Positions 1 to 9,181 are shown, counted from the stretch's first letter. The stretch: 64,000 bases of DNA from Lewinellaceae bacterium (GCA_016719605.1 JADJYW010000012.1:62001-126000); one strand, 5' to 3'. Notes: generated by a model from the sequence alone, not told the origin. A program made the numbers and translations.

Positions 1-2148
1 GTTGGTTACAAATCCGGGGGGCGGTGTGGTCAGGCAGGTGTCCAGTGCCGTAGCCGCGTCGCCGAAACCGTCGCTATCGCTGTCGAGGAAGTAGGTGAAC
101 ACTGGGGACTCGTCTGTCAAGCCATTGCAATCGTTGTCTAAGCCGTCGCACAATTCTGGAGCGCCGGGGTACACCGTCGGATCGAGGTCGTCGCAGTCTT
201 CAAAACTGTAAACACCATCCTGGTCTTCATCTTTGTAAAAAAACATGGTTGCCAGGTCGAAAGCCTCGTTTCCGATCTTGTCGCCGATGACCCGTCCCGG
301 AATATCGTCGAACGGCGGGTGGATGCTGCCCCAAATCCGGGAGAGGCTGCACTGGTCGGAAGCGTCGCGGTAGGTGGCCCATTGCAGGGTTACGGGTACG
401 CTTGGCCCTTGTTCGATGACGAGGTAATTGCTGTTGGCGGCCACATGGAATTCGCCCATTCCTCCGGGGAAGTACGGGTCGCCCGTGAGCCGGGTCAGTG
501 TTTCGGCTGCCGTACGCGAATAGGTGGAGTGGCCGGAAATATAGCCGGCGAAGGGCGGTGTCACAAACCCTTTGCGTTGGTACGGGATCCAGTTGTCGGA
601 CAGTATCCAGTCCACGCCGGCATAGTCCGTTGCGGGGTTTGCAATGAAGCCGAAACCCCGCCAGGCTTTCACTTTTATTTTGCCCACATTGACGTTGTTC
701 ATTCCGGCCAGCGGATCGCCGGCTGTGATTTGCTCGATCAATCCGGGCACCAATTTGATGCCTGCGGGGTGGTAATTTGGCCCGGCAGGATCGGAGCTCT
801 GCCCCAGTTTGGCGATGTACCGGATCGCGGTGATGGGTCGAATACCGTCGTACCAGCCTTTTATTCCCCAGGCGGCGATAGCCGCATCGTGGACGGCGCC
901 GCCGAGGGTGAAATACGACTTGACATCCCACTCCAGGTCGTCGAGCAACGGGCCTTTGCCGTTGTAGCGTTTTACAAAATTCGGGTCGTCACCGACATGG
1001 TTCAGGATCGTAAACCAGTGCCCCGGCGGGGTTTCGGAATTGGGGCCGTCGGCCCAAAACTGGGACAACACGCGGGTGTAATCGCCGCGCGGTACAATTT
1101 GCGGCTGGTAAGGTTGTCCCGTGCGCGGGTTGGTGTCGCGCCCGATGCCGGTATCGCCGCCGTTGGCAAAATCATAAAAATCGTGGTACTCGGCCAGGTT
1201 CGTCGGGTAGGTCTGGATGTTTCCGATAGATTTCGGGGAAATGTCCCACTGCACCCCGTCGTCGGGTGTCAGGTGCGACGCCCAGGCGCAGGTCAGGGCG
1301 AAATTCCAGACAAACTCGTCGGTCGTGCTGTCGCCTGCAACCACGTCAAGGAACGGCATCGGGCCGGGGTCGTGGTACACATTGTAGTTGTTTCCTCCGC
1401 GCTGGTACACCGTTTTGTCGCTTGCTTTCAGGGAAAACGGCTGCACATTGCCCCATTCCGGGCCGATAAAAACCTGGGTTGCGTTGATCGGGTTTCCGTT
1501 TTGGTCTACTGCGCCGGGAATGACAAGCGGCTGCCAGCGGTTGGGGTTGAACAAATTGGACAGTCCTGAAAGATTTACGGCTACGGCCGGGTTTACCGGC
1601 TGGTAGTACAGGTTGCCGTAGTTGTACGCCTCGCCGGCGCCGTCTTGCTGGCCCATTTGCAGAACACACTGGCCGATGTAGTTGCCCAGGGCCGCCGGCG
1701 ACCCGGTTTGGTAATTGGTAGACGTGAAGTTGTAGTCGTACCCGAGCGCGGTCATCAAGTCTCTGACCCGGGTTATCGCCGCAAAGGCATTCGGAGAATT
1801 AAAAAACCGGGCGATAAGCACCCGGTAAGCAGCATAGCTCATCGCTTCCTCGCGGGCGGCCTGCACATCCGCCGGCTGGGGCACCCCGTTGAAATTGCAG
1901 GTATAATTGCCGACGGTATTCCCCAGCAAGTAGGGACGCGCCACGCTGTCGTAAGCCGCCCAGGCATCATACAGGGCAATGGAGGTGTGAAACAGATTAC
2001 GGGCCTGCACGGGTGGGCGGGCGAGGTCTTCCCGGATATTTTGTAAAAGGGCTTCATTCCATTGACGGGCCATGCTTTGCTGGGCGACAGCCACCGGTGC
2101 AAGCCCGATGAAGAAGAAGCCGATGAGGAAGGGTAGTGGTTTGACCAT
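1..2148 (-). CDS. Secreted vanadium-dependent haloperoxidase-like protein (PAP2 superfamily) with MopE-type metal-binding tail; 3' end outside window
   Basis: The frame is open from an ATG at 2148 to the window edge (716 codons seen, no stop). Residues 1-23 form a signal peptide ending in AVA before QQS. The vanadate/phosphate-binding signature of the haloperoxidase and PAP2 families is complete: K430 with six residues before R437-P438, then SGHS at 538-541 (catalytic His540), then SRx5H with Arg604, His610 and Asp614. Family knowledge: such enzymes oxidise halides with H2O2 or act as acid phosphatases, so the true substrate is open. After about residue 635 come aspartate-rich segments (DEDQDG, DNDCNG, DSDSDG) of the Cu-binding MopE / thrombospondin type 3 kind, probably a calcium-binding linker before a C-terminal sorting domain that would lie outside the window. 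A near-consensus -7 box (TACCTTTA, minus strand, 2186-2179) lies about 30 bases upstream. Confidence 0.85.
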   Translation of the reverse strand, partial: MVKPLPFLIGFFFIGLAPVAVAQQSMARQWNEALLQNIREDLARPPVQARNLFHTSIALYDAWAAYDSVARPYLLGNTVGNYTCNFNGVPQPADVQAAREEAMSYAAYRVLIARFFNSPNAFAAITRVRDLMTALGYDYNFTSTNYQTGSPAALGNYIGQCVLQMGQQDGAGEAYNYGNLYYQPVNPAVAVNLSGLSNLFNPNRWQPLVIPGAVDQNGNPINATQVFIGPEWGNVQPFSLKASDKTVYQRGGNNYNVYHDPGPMPFLDVVAGDSTTDEFVWNFALTCAWASHLTPDDGVQWDISPKSIGNIQTYPTNLAEYHDFYDFANGGDTGIGRDTNPRTGQPYQPQIVPRGDYTRVLSQFWADGPNSETPPGHWFTILNHVGDDPNFVKRYNGKGPLLDDLEWDVKSYFTLGGAVHDAAIAAWGIKGWYDGIRPITAIRYIAKLGQSSDPAGPNYHPAGIKLVPGLIEQITAGDPLAGMNNVNVGKIKVKAWRGFGFIANPATDYAGVDWILSDNWIPYQRKGFVTPPFAGYISGHSTYSRTAAETLTRLTGDPYFPGGMGEFHVAANSNYLVIEQGPSVPVTLQWATYRDASDQCSLSRIWGSIHPPFDDIPGRVIGDKIGNEAFDLATMFFYKDEDQDGVYSFEDCDDLDPTVYPGAPELCDGLDNDCNGLTDESPVFTYFLDSDSDGFGDAATALDTCLTTPPPGFVTN

Positions 2149-2285
2149 GACGGATACCAGATTCGTTTAGTAAATTGGTAAAGGTAGATGGTTGCCGGGC
2201 GCTGAAAAAATTATAGATTCCTTAAAATACGCGTAAAGTGGTGGATTTCAGTTTCCCTTCTCAGCAATCACATTTCCCGATTAAT

Positions 2286-4715
2286 TTATTCTGCCTGAAT
2301 GCGAATGGATACATGAGCAACCCCGTCCCCGCTCGCCGTCACCGTCACGTTGCCCCTTTGCCCGGGCTTGGTTCGCAGCACCAGCATCGCTTTGCCAAAA
2401 AACACTTGCACCGTGTCGGACTGAAACGGCGCATACGACCGCGGGTTCCCGTTATCCACGGCGGCTATTTCGGCGGGGCCGTCCACCGAAAAGCGGATGG
2501 TGTTGTCGGCCAGAGGGCACAGGTTTCCGTCCCGGTCCAGGATTTCCACCGTGATGAAACTCAAGTCTTCGCCGCCGGCGCGCAGGGTGTCGCGGTCGGG
2601 TGTGAGGCGAATAGACGCGGGTGCGCCGGCGGTTTTTACTTCGGCTTCACCAATGCGCTGGTCGGCGCGATAGGCCACGGCGCGTAAGATTCCGGGAGCG
2701 TACGACACATCGTGCCACATCAGTCGGTACCGCTCTATGTTGTTGTCCGAATCGAGTTTCTTGCACTTTTTGCCCAGCGATTTGCCGTTGAGGAACAGTT
2801 CGGCGCAGTCGCCGTTGGTGTAGACGAATACGGGAACAGGTTTGCCCGCGTGCTCGGGCCAGTTCCAGTGCGGCAGGATGTGGACGGTTGGTTCTTCGGG
2901 CTTCCACACGCTTTTGTACAGGTAGTAGCGGTCTTTGGGCAGGCCGGCGAGGTCGAAAATACCGAAGTATGAACTGCGGGCGAGGTCTTCGCGCTTCATG
3001 CCGCGCTCGGCTATGGCGTAGTCGCCGTAGGGCGTCGGCTCGCCGAGGTAGTCGAAGCCCGTCCAGACGAACTCGCCGGCCACGAAGGGGTCTTGCCACT
3101 GCCATTCAAAATCGTCTTCAGGCACCTCGGCCCAGGAGGGCGCATTCAGGTCGTAGGAACTGACCTGCACAGCGTCGGTGAAATCGGTTTTCTTCGCGGG
3201 CAGCGGCAGTTCGTAAAACCCGCGGGTGCTGACCGTGCTGGCCGATTCGGTGATGATGACGGCTTTTTGCGGCGCCAGCCGCCGGGCCAGATCGTAGCGG
3301 CGGCCGTAGTTGTACGACACCACGTCGTAGTAGTCGAAATGGCGGAGCGCGGCGTTGTCCCGCTGGTCGCACACAAGCGTCACGGCACGCGACGGGTCGT
3401 ATTTCCGAAACGCCTCTACGACGGCTTGAAGTTTGGCGAAGCCGCCGTTGACGTTGCCCTGCACATCGCCGATTTCATTGCCGGCGCTCCAGAGGAAAAT
3501 GCAGGGGTGGTTGCGGTCGCGCTGCACGAAGTTGCGCACCTGGCGGTCGGCGAAGGCGGCGAAATCGGCGCCGGGCAGGTAATCCGCCTTGCCGTCGTAC
3601 TTGTCGAACAGTTCGTTCAGTACGAGGAAACCCATCCGGTCGCAGAGGTCGAGCAGTTCGGGCGCCGGGGCGTTGTGGCTGGTGCGGATGGCGTTGCAGC
3701 CCATGTCGCGGAGGAGTTCCAGTTGCCGTTCCTGCGCGCGGTAGTTGAACGCCGCGCCGAGTGCTCCGAAGTCGTGGTGCAGGTTCACGCCCTTGAGTTG
3801 CAACCGTTTGCCGTTCAGCAGCATACCATCGTAGGCGGTGAATTCGATGGTGCGGATGCCGAAGGTCGAGATGTACTCGTCGCACACGACTCCCCCCTTG
3901 CGCAGCACGGTTTTCAGGGTGTACAGTGCCGGCCTGTCGGGCGACCAAAGGCGCGGTTTCATGACTTGCAACCGTTGCTCGAAAGTATGCGCCTCGCCGG
4001 GTTTTACCGGGCAGCCGACGGAGTCGGAGGTCAAAATGTCACCTCGTGCAGACACGACGTACTGCTGCACAGAGACCGTTTCCGTGCGGTTGCTTTCGTT
4101 GTTTACGGTGGTTCGTACCTGCACGGCTGCACGCTCCGGGCGGATGTCGGAGCAGGTGATTTGGGTGCCCCAGATACCCACATGCACCGGATCGGTCACG
4201 ACGAGTTGCACCTTGCGGTAGATGCCCGCGCCGGGATACCAGCGGCTGTCGTGCAGGCGGGTATCGGCGTACACGGCCAATAGGTTGTCGGCGCCGGGGC
4301 GTAGCAGGGGCGTGAGGTCGAGAAAAAAGGAGTTGTAGCCGTAGTCCCACCCGCCGATGAGTCGGCCGTTGACGTACACTTTCGGAAATGCCATGACGCC
4401 GTCGAATACGGCGTACACGCGTTTGCCGGCCCAGTCGGCATCTGCGCGGAAGGTGTAGCGGTACCAGCCTTCCCCCTGCCAGGGCAGTTTGCCGGTTTCG
4501 GCAGAGCCGGCTGGGTTAAACGGTCCGGCGATAGCCCAGTCGTGCGGCACACGCACCGTTTGCCAGGCGGCATCGTCGAAGTCGGGCGCTGCTGCGCCGG
4601 CGGGATTACCTTTGGTGAATTTCCAGTTTTCGGCAAGCGTGCTGGTTTGGCGGAGCGGGGCCTGGCCCGGCAGGGAGAGAGCAAGCAAGAGGAATACGAT
4701 CGTAGTAAATTTCAC
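2286..4715 (-). CDS. Glycoside hydrolase family 2 protein (beta-galactosidase-like), secreted
   Basis: An 809-residue protein with an N-terminal signal peptide (hydrophobic residues 5-19). It has the GH2 order: a sugar-binding jelly-roll domain (about 25-180, with WYRYTF and VYVNG), an immunoglobulin-like domain (about 180-290), a TIM barrel (about 290-600) and C-terminal beta domains including a DUF4982-like region (about 605-700). The acid/base glutamate is E414 in the SAGNE motif and the likely nucleophile is E490 in IITE. RTSHNAP at 344-350 is the usual substrate-loop motif of the family. The enzyme probably removes terminal beta-linked sugars from polysaccharides in the periplasm or outside the cell. 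The haloperoxidase-like gene follows on the same strand after 137 bases. The exact substrate cannot be read from sequence. Confidence 0.9.
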   Translation of the reverse strand: MKFTTIVFLLLALSLPGQAPLRQTSTLAENWKFTKGNPAGAAAPDFDDAAWQTVRVPHDWAIAGPFNPAGSAETGKLPWQGEGWYRYTFRADADWAGKRVYAVFDGVMAFPKVYVNGRLIGGWDYGYNSFFLDLTPLLRPGADNLLAVYADTRLHDSRWYPGAGIYRKVQLVVTDPVHVGIWGTQITCSDIRPERAAVQVRTTVNNESNRTETVSVQQYVVSARGDILTSDSVGCPVKPGEAHTFEQRLQVMKPRLWSPDRPALYTLKTVLRKGGVVCDEYISTFGIRTIEFTAYDGMLLNGKRLQLKGVNLHHDFGALGAAFNYRAQERQLELLRDMGCNAIRTSHNAPAPELLDLCDRMGFLVLNELFDKYDGKADYLPGADFAAFADRQVRNFVQRDRNHPCIFLWSAGNEIGDVQGNVNGGFAKLQAVVEAFRKYDPSRAVTLVCDQRDNAALRHFDYYDVVSYNYGRRYDLARRLAPQKAVIITESASTVSTRGFYELPLPAKKTDFTDAVQVSSYDLNAPSWAEVPEDDFEWQWQDPFVAGEFVWTGFDYLGEPTPYGDYAIAERGMKREDLARSSYFGIFDLAGLPKDRYYLYKSVWKPEEPTVHILPHWNWPEHAGKPVPVFVYTNGDCAELFLNGKSLGKKCKKLDSDNNIERYRLMWHDVSYAPGILRAVAYRADQRIGEAEVKTAGAPASIRLTPDRDTLRAGGEDLSFITVEILDRDGNLCPLADNTIRFSVDGPAEIAAVDNGNPRSYAPFQSDTVQVFFGKAMLVLRTKPGQRGNVTVTASGDGVAHVSIRIQAE

Positions 4716-4748
4716 GGAAGTGCTTTTTGGGGCACAAGTTGAGGGGAA

Positions 4749-4784
4749 TTTTTTACCGCCGAGGCGCGGAGGTGCGGAGTTTTT
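4749..4784 (+). repeat. Dispersed G-rich intergenic repeat, copy 1
   Basis: A T-run, then ACCGCCGAGGCGCGGAGG, TGCGGAG and another T-run. The same block occurs in reverse orientation at 14799-14835, where the core reads ACCGCGGAGGCACGGAGG. It lies between the divergently transcribed GH2 and radical SAM genes, inside a frame that could extend the radical SAM protein upstream. This is one reason to prefer a downstream start for that gene. Confidence 0.6.
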
Positions 4785-4822
4785 CCCGAAACCGTACTTT
4801 CACGCTCAAAATCCGCCACGCC

Positions 4823-7021
4823 TTGCAGCCGACAGTCTTTCTGATCACGCCGCCCTTCACGCAATTGAATACGCCGTACCCCGCTACGGCATACCTGAAG
4901 GGCTTTTTGAACACCCGGCAGATATCGGCACGGCAGGCCGATTTGGGTATCGAAGTTATCCTGGCGTTGTTTTCAAAAGAGGGGCTAACGCGTTTGTTTG
5001 CCCATATCGGTCCACCTGTGGCGACTATGTCCGCGAATGCGCAACGTATCGTGGTTTTGCAAGCGGAGTATATCCGGACTATCGACGCTGTGATTGCCTT
5101 TTTGCAAGGCAAAAACCCCACGCTTGCCCACCAGATTTGCCCGGAAGGTTTTTTGCCGGAGGCGTCGCGCTTCGCCCAATTAGACGACCTCGACTGGGCC
5201 TTCGGCGCGCTGGGTATTCAGGACAAAGCCAAACACTTGGCCACGCTGTACCTCGAAGACCTGTCCGACCTGATTCAGGAGTGCGTGGACGCCCATTTTG
5301 GTTTTAGCCGCTACGCCGAACGCCTCGGCCGTTCGGCCAACCACTTCGACGAACTGTACGCTGCCCTGCACCAGGATTTTACCTACATAGATCACCTGTT
5401 GGCAGCTGCTTTGGCGGCGCATCTGACAGCAATCAAGCCGGATTTGGTGGCGATTTCCGTGCCGTTTCCGGGCAATTTGTACGCTGCATTCCGGTGCGCG
5501 CAGTGGATCAAAAAACATTGTCCCGCTGTGAAAATCGCGATGGGCGGCGGTTTTGCCAACACCGAATTGCGTTCGCTCGCCGAGCCGCGGGTGTTTGAAT
5601 TTTTTGATTTTATCACCCTCGACGACGGCGAAGCGCCCGTGGAGCACCTCGTCGAACACATCGCCGGCAAACGTCCGCTGGAGCTGCTGAAACGCTGTTT
5701 TACGCTCGTGGACGGGCAGGTGGAATACCTCAACCATAGCCTCAGCAAGGACTACAAACAGGCGGACACCGGTACGCCCGACTACAGCGATTTGTGGCTC
5801 GACCGGTACATTTCCGTGCTCGAAATCGCCAATCCCATGCACCGGATGTGGAGCGACGGCCGCTGGAACAAACTCACCATGGCGCACGGCTGCTACTGGG
5901 GAAAATGCACGTTTTGCGATATCTCGCTCGACTACATCAAAGTATATGAACCCCTGACGGCCCGGCTGCTTTGCGATCGGATGGAAACCCTGGTCGCCCA
6001 AACCGGCCAAACCGGGTTTCACTTTGTGGACGAAGCCGCGCCGCCCGCCCTGATGCGCGCCCTGGCGCTCGAAATCATCCGGCGGAAACTCACCGTCACC
6101 TGGTGGACCAACATCCGGTTTGAAAAAAGTTTCAGTCGCGATTTGTGCACGCTGCTCCGGGCTTCGGGTTGCGTGGCGGTTTCGGGCGGACTGGAAGTAG
6201 CCTCCGACCGCCTGCTCGACCTGATTCAGAAAGGTGTGACCGTGGCGCAAGTGGCCCGCGTGACGCGCAATTTTACCGAGGCGGGCATCATGGTGCACGC
6301 CTACCTGATGTACGGTTTTCCTACTCAAACGGCGCAGGAGACGGTGGATTCGCTGGAAATGGTGCGCCAGATGTTCGAGGCAGGTGTTTTGCAATCCGGG
6401 TTTTGGCACCAGTTTGCCATGACCGCCCACAGCCCCGTAGGCCTGTATCCCGAGCAGTTCGGCGTGCAACAGGAACCCGGGCAGGACGGTCTTTTTGCCA
6501 AAAACGACATCGTGCATATTGATCCTACCGGGGCGGATCACGACCTGTTCAGTTACGGACTCAAAAAATCGCTGCTCAATTTCATGCACGGCATCGGGCT
6601 GGAATATCCCTTGTCCGACTGGTTCGATTTCCAGGTGCCGCGCACGACCATCCCAAAAAACTACATCGCCCAAGTCCTGCAGGAAACAGATGCTTTGGCC
6701 CTGAAACCGACGGCTAAAATGGTGTGGCTGGGGCCGACGCCGACGCTGGCAGTATCCACCAAAACCAAAAAAGGGGTTACCTGGGAAACGGCTACGCTGA
6801 CGGTGCAGGACAAACGAGAAACCGTACGCCTGAACTTTCCGCCGGAACAGGGCATCTGGTTAGCAAAAATGCTGGAGCAACTATCGGTTGCCCATACCGA
6901 CGGGCGCACGTTTCAGGATTTGAAAACCGGTTTTGAAACCGCAGGGTTGGGTGATTTTGAGGTATTTTGGTACAGCAAGCCGGTGATGCAGTTGCGGGCG
7001 TTGGGGTTGCTGGGGTTGTAA
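4823..7021 (+). CDS. B12-binding-domain radical SAM protein (COG1032-like)
   Basis: From the chosen TTG the protein is 732 residues; the open frame extends to a TTG at 4727. The early part has the order expected of a cobalamin-binding domain, with a GGGFANTE turn and LDDGE further on. The radical SAM cluster motif is CYWGKCTFC, with cysteines at 357, 362 and 365, so four rather than three residues separate the first two cysteines. Later barrel motifs include GLEVAS and the strand with VHAYLMYGFP. It probably performs a radical methylation or rearrangement, but no partner gene or precursor peptide shows the substrate. The start is uncertain: the upstream extension is encoded by a dispersed repeat, and the TTG at 4823 puts the first beta strand (TVFLITPP) at the N-terminus. 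Confidence 0.8.
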   Translation: MQPTVFLITPPFTQLNTPYPATAYLKGFLNTRQISARQADLGIEVILALFSKEGLTRLFAHIGPPVATMSANAQRIVVLQAEYIRTIDAVIAFLQGKNPTLAHQICPEGFLPEASRFAQLDDLDWAFGALGIQDKAKHLATLYLEDLSDLIQECVDAHFGFSRYAERLGRSANHFDELYAALHQDFTYIDHLLAAALAAHLTAIKPDLVAISVPFPGNLYAAFRCAQWIKKHCPAVKIAMGGGFANTELRSLAEPRVFEFFDFITLDDGEAPVEHLVEHIAGKRPLELLKRCFTLVDGQVEYLNHSLSKDYKQADTGTPDYSDLWLDRYISVLEIANPMHRMWSDGRWNKLTMAHGCYWGKCTFCDISLDYIKVYEPLTARLLCDRMETLVAQTGQTGFHFVDEAAPPALMRALALEIIRRKLTVTWWTNIRFEKSFSRDLCTLLRASGCVAVSGGLEVASDRLLDLIQKGVTVAQVARVTRNFTEAGIMVHAYLMYGFPTQTAQETVDSLEMVRQMFEAGVLQSGFWHQFAMTAHSPVGLYPEQFGVQQEPGQDGLFAKNDIVHIDPTGADHDLFSYGLKKSLLNFMHGIGLEYPLSDWFDFQVPRTTIPKNYIAQVLQETDALALKPTAKMVWLGPTPTLAVSTKTKKGVTWETATLTVQDKRETVRLNFPPEQGIWLAKMLEQLSVAHTDGRTFQDLKTGFETAGLGDFEVFWYSKPVMQLRALGLLGL

Positions 7022-7045
7022 CTTTAGATCAATCCAAAAACAGCC

Positions 7046-7053
7046 TATCTTTG
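7046..7053 (+). promoter_or_regulatory. -7 promoter element (TATCTTTG)
   Basis: TATCTTTG matches the Bacteroidota consensus TANNTTTG and ends 24 bases before the ATG of the small gene at 7078. No good -33 TTG at the usual 17-23 base spacing was found, so only this box is called. Confidence 0.5.
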
Positions 7054-7077
7054 CAACAACTTAAATAAGGTTTGAAC

Positions 7078-7257
7078 ATGAGTGCACTACAATTGACAAC
7101 TACGACCGACCGGTTTTTAATCAGCATGGATCGCAGCGTTATCAAACGAGAAACCTTGCTTCGATTACTGGAACTGTTTCGCCTCGAAATGTTAGCCGAA
7201 CAAGTTGATTTTGATGCCTCTGTCGAGGATTTAGGCGAGGAGATCGTGGCTGAATGA
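7078..7257 (+). CDS. Small acidic hypothetical protein, antitoxin-like
   Basis: A 59-residue protein starting MSALQL and ending EEIVAE, with its own -7 promoter box. It has a predicted helical middle (RETLLRLLELFRLEMLAEQ) and an acidic tail. This resembles the size and layout of small antitoxins encoded ahead of toxin genes in Bacteroidota, but no specific family was recognised. Its TGA overlaps an ATG (ATGA at 7254-7257) that opens a second frame. That frame has two in-frame stops after 11 and 14 codons and then stays open to a TGA near 7425, so a linked toxin gene, if there ever was one, is broken. The function is inferred only from size and arrangement. Confidence 0.55.
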   Translation: MSALQLTTTTDRFLISMDRSVIKRETLLRLLELFRLEMLAEQVDFDASVEDLGEEIVAE

Positions 7258-7585
7258 TCGAGGCCTTTTTTTTCGGGTCCGAGTATTGACTGAAATGACA
7301 GTTCAGTGTTTCGCCATTCCCTCGAAACGGAAGCCTAACCGAACTGTTTACAGGTGACGAAATCCTGAAAAGCGGCCTGATGAAAAAAGGGTACCGCAAT
7401 TTCTTTGATGAGTCTGAATCGTGAATTCGCCTGGCATGATTTATACGCAGGGTTTTGTCCGTAAAAATTGGACCATCCTAATTCCTTCAAATTGTACTAA
7501 CATTTCAAGATTTGCCATTTTTTGCCGCTGCCCGAACAAGTTGAGGGCGACCTAACCATTTATCTGTCCTAAAATCTTATCAACC
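7258..7585 (+). other. Intergenic region with possible decayed ORF
   Basis: These 328 bases between the small gene and gap hold no intact gene. Reading on from the ATG at 7254 gives MIEAFFFGSEY, stop, LK, stop, then about 43 open codons ending in KKGYRNFFDESES and a stop near 7425. This could be a decayed partner of the antitoxin-like gene or chance. The rest is AT-rich leader before gap, with no clear -7 box or hairpin. Confidence 0.35.
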
Positions 7586-9037
7586 ATGCCCAAGGAAGTT
7601 TACGAAAAGACCCTGCAAACCTGGATTGAAGACGAAAAAGCGGCTCTTGAACTGATCGCCGTTGTGGGAAAACTCTGGTTCGACCACTCCATCGAATTGG
7701 TCATTTTCCGCAACCAAATGGTGGATCGGAGCGCTTCCGAACTCCTGAACCTGCACCACTATGCCCGCGAGGTCGTGCGGCACCCGCTTTCCGTGCACGA
7801 TACGTTGGGGCTGGCCAAGGCCATTTACGAAAACCACCTGGCGCCTTCCCGGCTCGATATTGGCCGGATCGGCGTGCAGTGGCTGGATGAAAAAAGCGCC
7901 TACGCCAACGAATCAGATTTCATCAGCAAAAAACTGAAGGACTACATCGGCGAAGATAAAATCCACCTCAAGCCCAAGGACGTCGTGCTGTACGGCTTCG
8001 GCCGCATCGGACGAATTGCAGCCCGGGAACTGATCACGCAAGCCGGAAAGGGCGAACAATTGCGCCTGCGGGCGATTGTGACCCGCGACAAAAGTCCGGA
8101 TGACATCATCAAACGCGCCGATTTGCTGCGCTCCGACTCGGTGCACGGCCATTTTCCCGGAACGGTAATCGCCGATGTCGAAAAAAAATGCATCTGGGTG
8201 AACGGCCACAAAATTGACATGATCTCCGCCGGAACGCCGGAGGAAATTGACTATACCGCCTACGGCATTGAGGACGCCCTGATCATTGACAACACCGGCG
8301 TTTGGCGCGACCGGGCCAGCCTGAGCCGCCATTTGCAATCCAAAGGCGCTTCAAAAGTGCTGCTCACGGCCCCCGCTAAAGGCGATATTCCGAACATCGT
8401 GCACGGTGTGAACAACCACCATGCGGATATTGATGGCGAAAACATCTGGTCGGCGGCGAGCTGCACTACGAATGCCATCATCCCGGTTCTGGCGGTCATT
8501 CACGAGGCATTGGGTATTGACAAAGGGCATATCGAGACCGTGCACTCGTACACCAACGACCAGAACCTGCTCGATAATTACCACAAAAAATATCGGCGCG
8601 GGCGCTCGGCAGCGCTCAACTTAGTCATCACCGAAACCGGCGCTGAAAGCGCTATTGCGAAGGTGATGCCGGAGTTGGCGGGTAAATTCACGGGCAACGC
8701 GATCCGGGTACCTACGCCCAATGTGTCACTGGCCGTGTTGAATCTGCAAGTGCTGAAAGCCACCGACAAGGATACCGTGAACGAGATCATGCGCCAGGCT
8801 GCCCTGAAAGGCAACTTGGTGGAACAAATTCAGTATTCCTTTTCCAATGAATTAGTTTCCAGTGATCTGGTTGGAAACCCGACGTCCTCCATTTTCGACT
8901 CGCCGGCGACGATTGTGTCAAAAGACGGCAAAAGTGTGGTGCTTTACGTTTGGTATGACAATGAATACGGCTACACCCGGCAGGTGATACGCTTTGCCAA
9001 GCAGTTGGCAGGGGTGATCCGGTTGCGGTACTATTGA
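7586..9037 (+). CDS. gap: Glyceraldehyde-3-phosphate dehydrogenase (N-terminally extended form)
   Basis: A 483-residue NAD(P)-dependent GAPDH. The Rossmann motif GFGRIGR begins at residue 137 and the catalytic cysteine is C293 in SCTTNAIIPVL. The substrate-side motifs TVHSYT and RVPTPNVS and the closing WYDNEYGYTRQV are present. About 130 residues precede the Rossmann fold, far more than in the classic 335-residue enzyme. This longer form is common in Bacteroidota. The ATG at 7586 is the first start in frame after the leader. A strong hairpin follows the gene. It acts in cytosolic glycolysis or gluconeogenesis, converting glyceraldehyde-3-phosphate to 1,3-bisphosphoglycerate. Confidence 0.95.
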   Translation: MPKEVYEKTLQTWIEDEKAALELIAVVGKLWFDHSIELVIFRNQMVDRSASELLNLHHYAREVVRHPLSVHDTLGLAKAIYENHLAPSRLDIGRIGVQWLDEKSAYANESDFISKKLKDYIGEDKIHLKPKDVVLYGFGRIGRIAARELITQAGKGEQLRLRAIVTRDKSPDDIIKRADLLRSDSVHGHFPGTVIADVEKKCIWVNGHKIDMISAGTPEEIDYTAYGIEDALIIDNTGVWRDRASLSRHLQSKGASKVLLTAPAKGDIPNIVHGVNNHHADIDGENIWSAASCTTNAIIPVLAVIHEALGIDKGHIETVHSYTNDQNLLDNYHKKYRRGRSAALNLVITETGAESAIAKVMPELAGKFTGNAIRVPTPNVSLAVLNLQVLKATDKDTVNEIMRQAALKGNLVEQIQYSFSNELVSSDLVGNPTSSIFDSPATIVSKDGKSVVLYVWYDNEYGYTRQVIRFAKQLAGVIRLRYY

Positions 9038-9056
9038 AATCGAATAACCTGTTTTT

Positions 9057-9090
9057 ATATCCGTGACCGGTTTGTTCCGGTCACGGATAT
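9057..9090 (+). terminator. Hairpin terminator between gap and the convergent methyltransferase gene
   Basis: A perfect 14-bp stem (ATATCCGTGACCGG with its complement) closes a 6-base loop, 20 bases after the gap stop codon. The T-tract after it is weak. Being symmetrical, it may serve both converging genes. Confidence 0.65.
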
Positions 9091-9181
9091 TTCTGGAAGC
9101 GATTTGTAAGGTACTGGATTGTCGGCCCGGTGATGTGCTCGAAATGTGCCCGGTACTGACCGCCTGACACGGCTCGCTGTG

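Noticed and set aside
319..1569. Long plus-strand open frame opposite the haloperoxidase-like gene
   Set aside because: It has no family motifs and mirrors the codon pattern of the minus-strand gene, whose catalytic motifs are complete.
3093..4283. 396-codon plus-strand frame opposite the GH2 gene
   Set aside because: Shadow frame in GC-rich coding sequence; the GH2 frame has signal peptide and catalytic motifs.
5180..6673. 497-codon minus-strand frame opposite the radical SAM gene
   Set aside because: No recognisable domain; the opposite frame carries the cluster motif.
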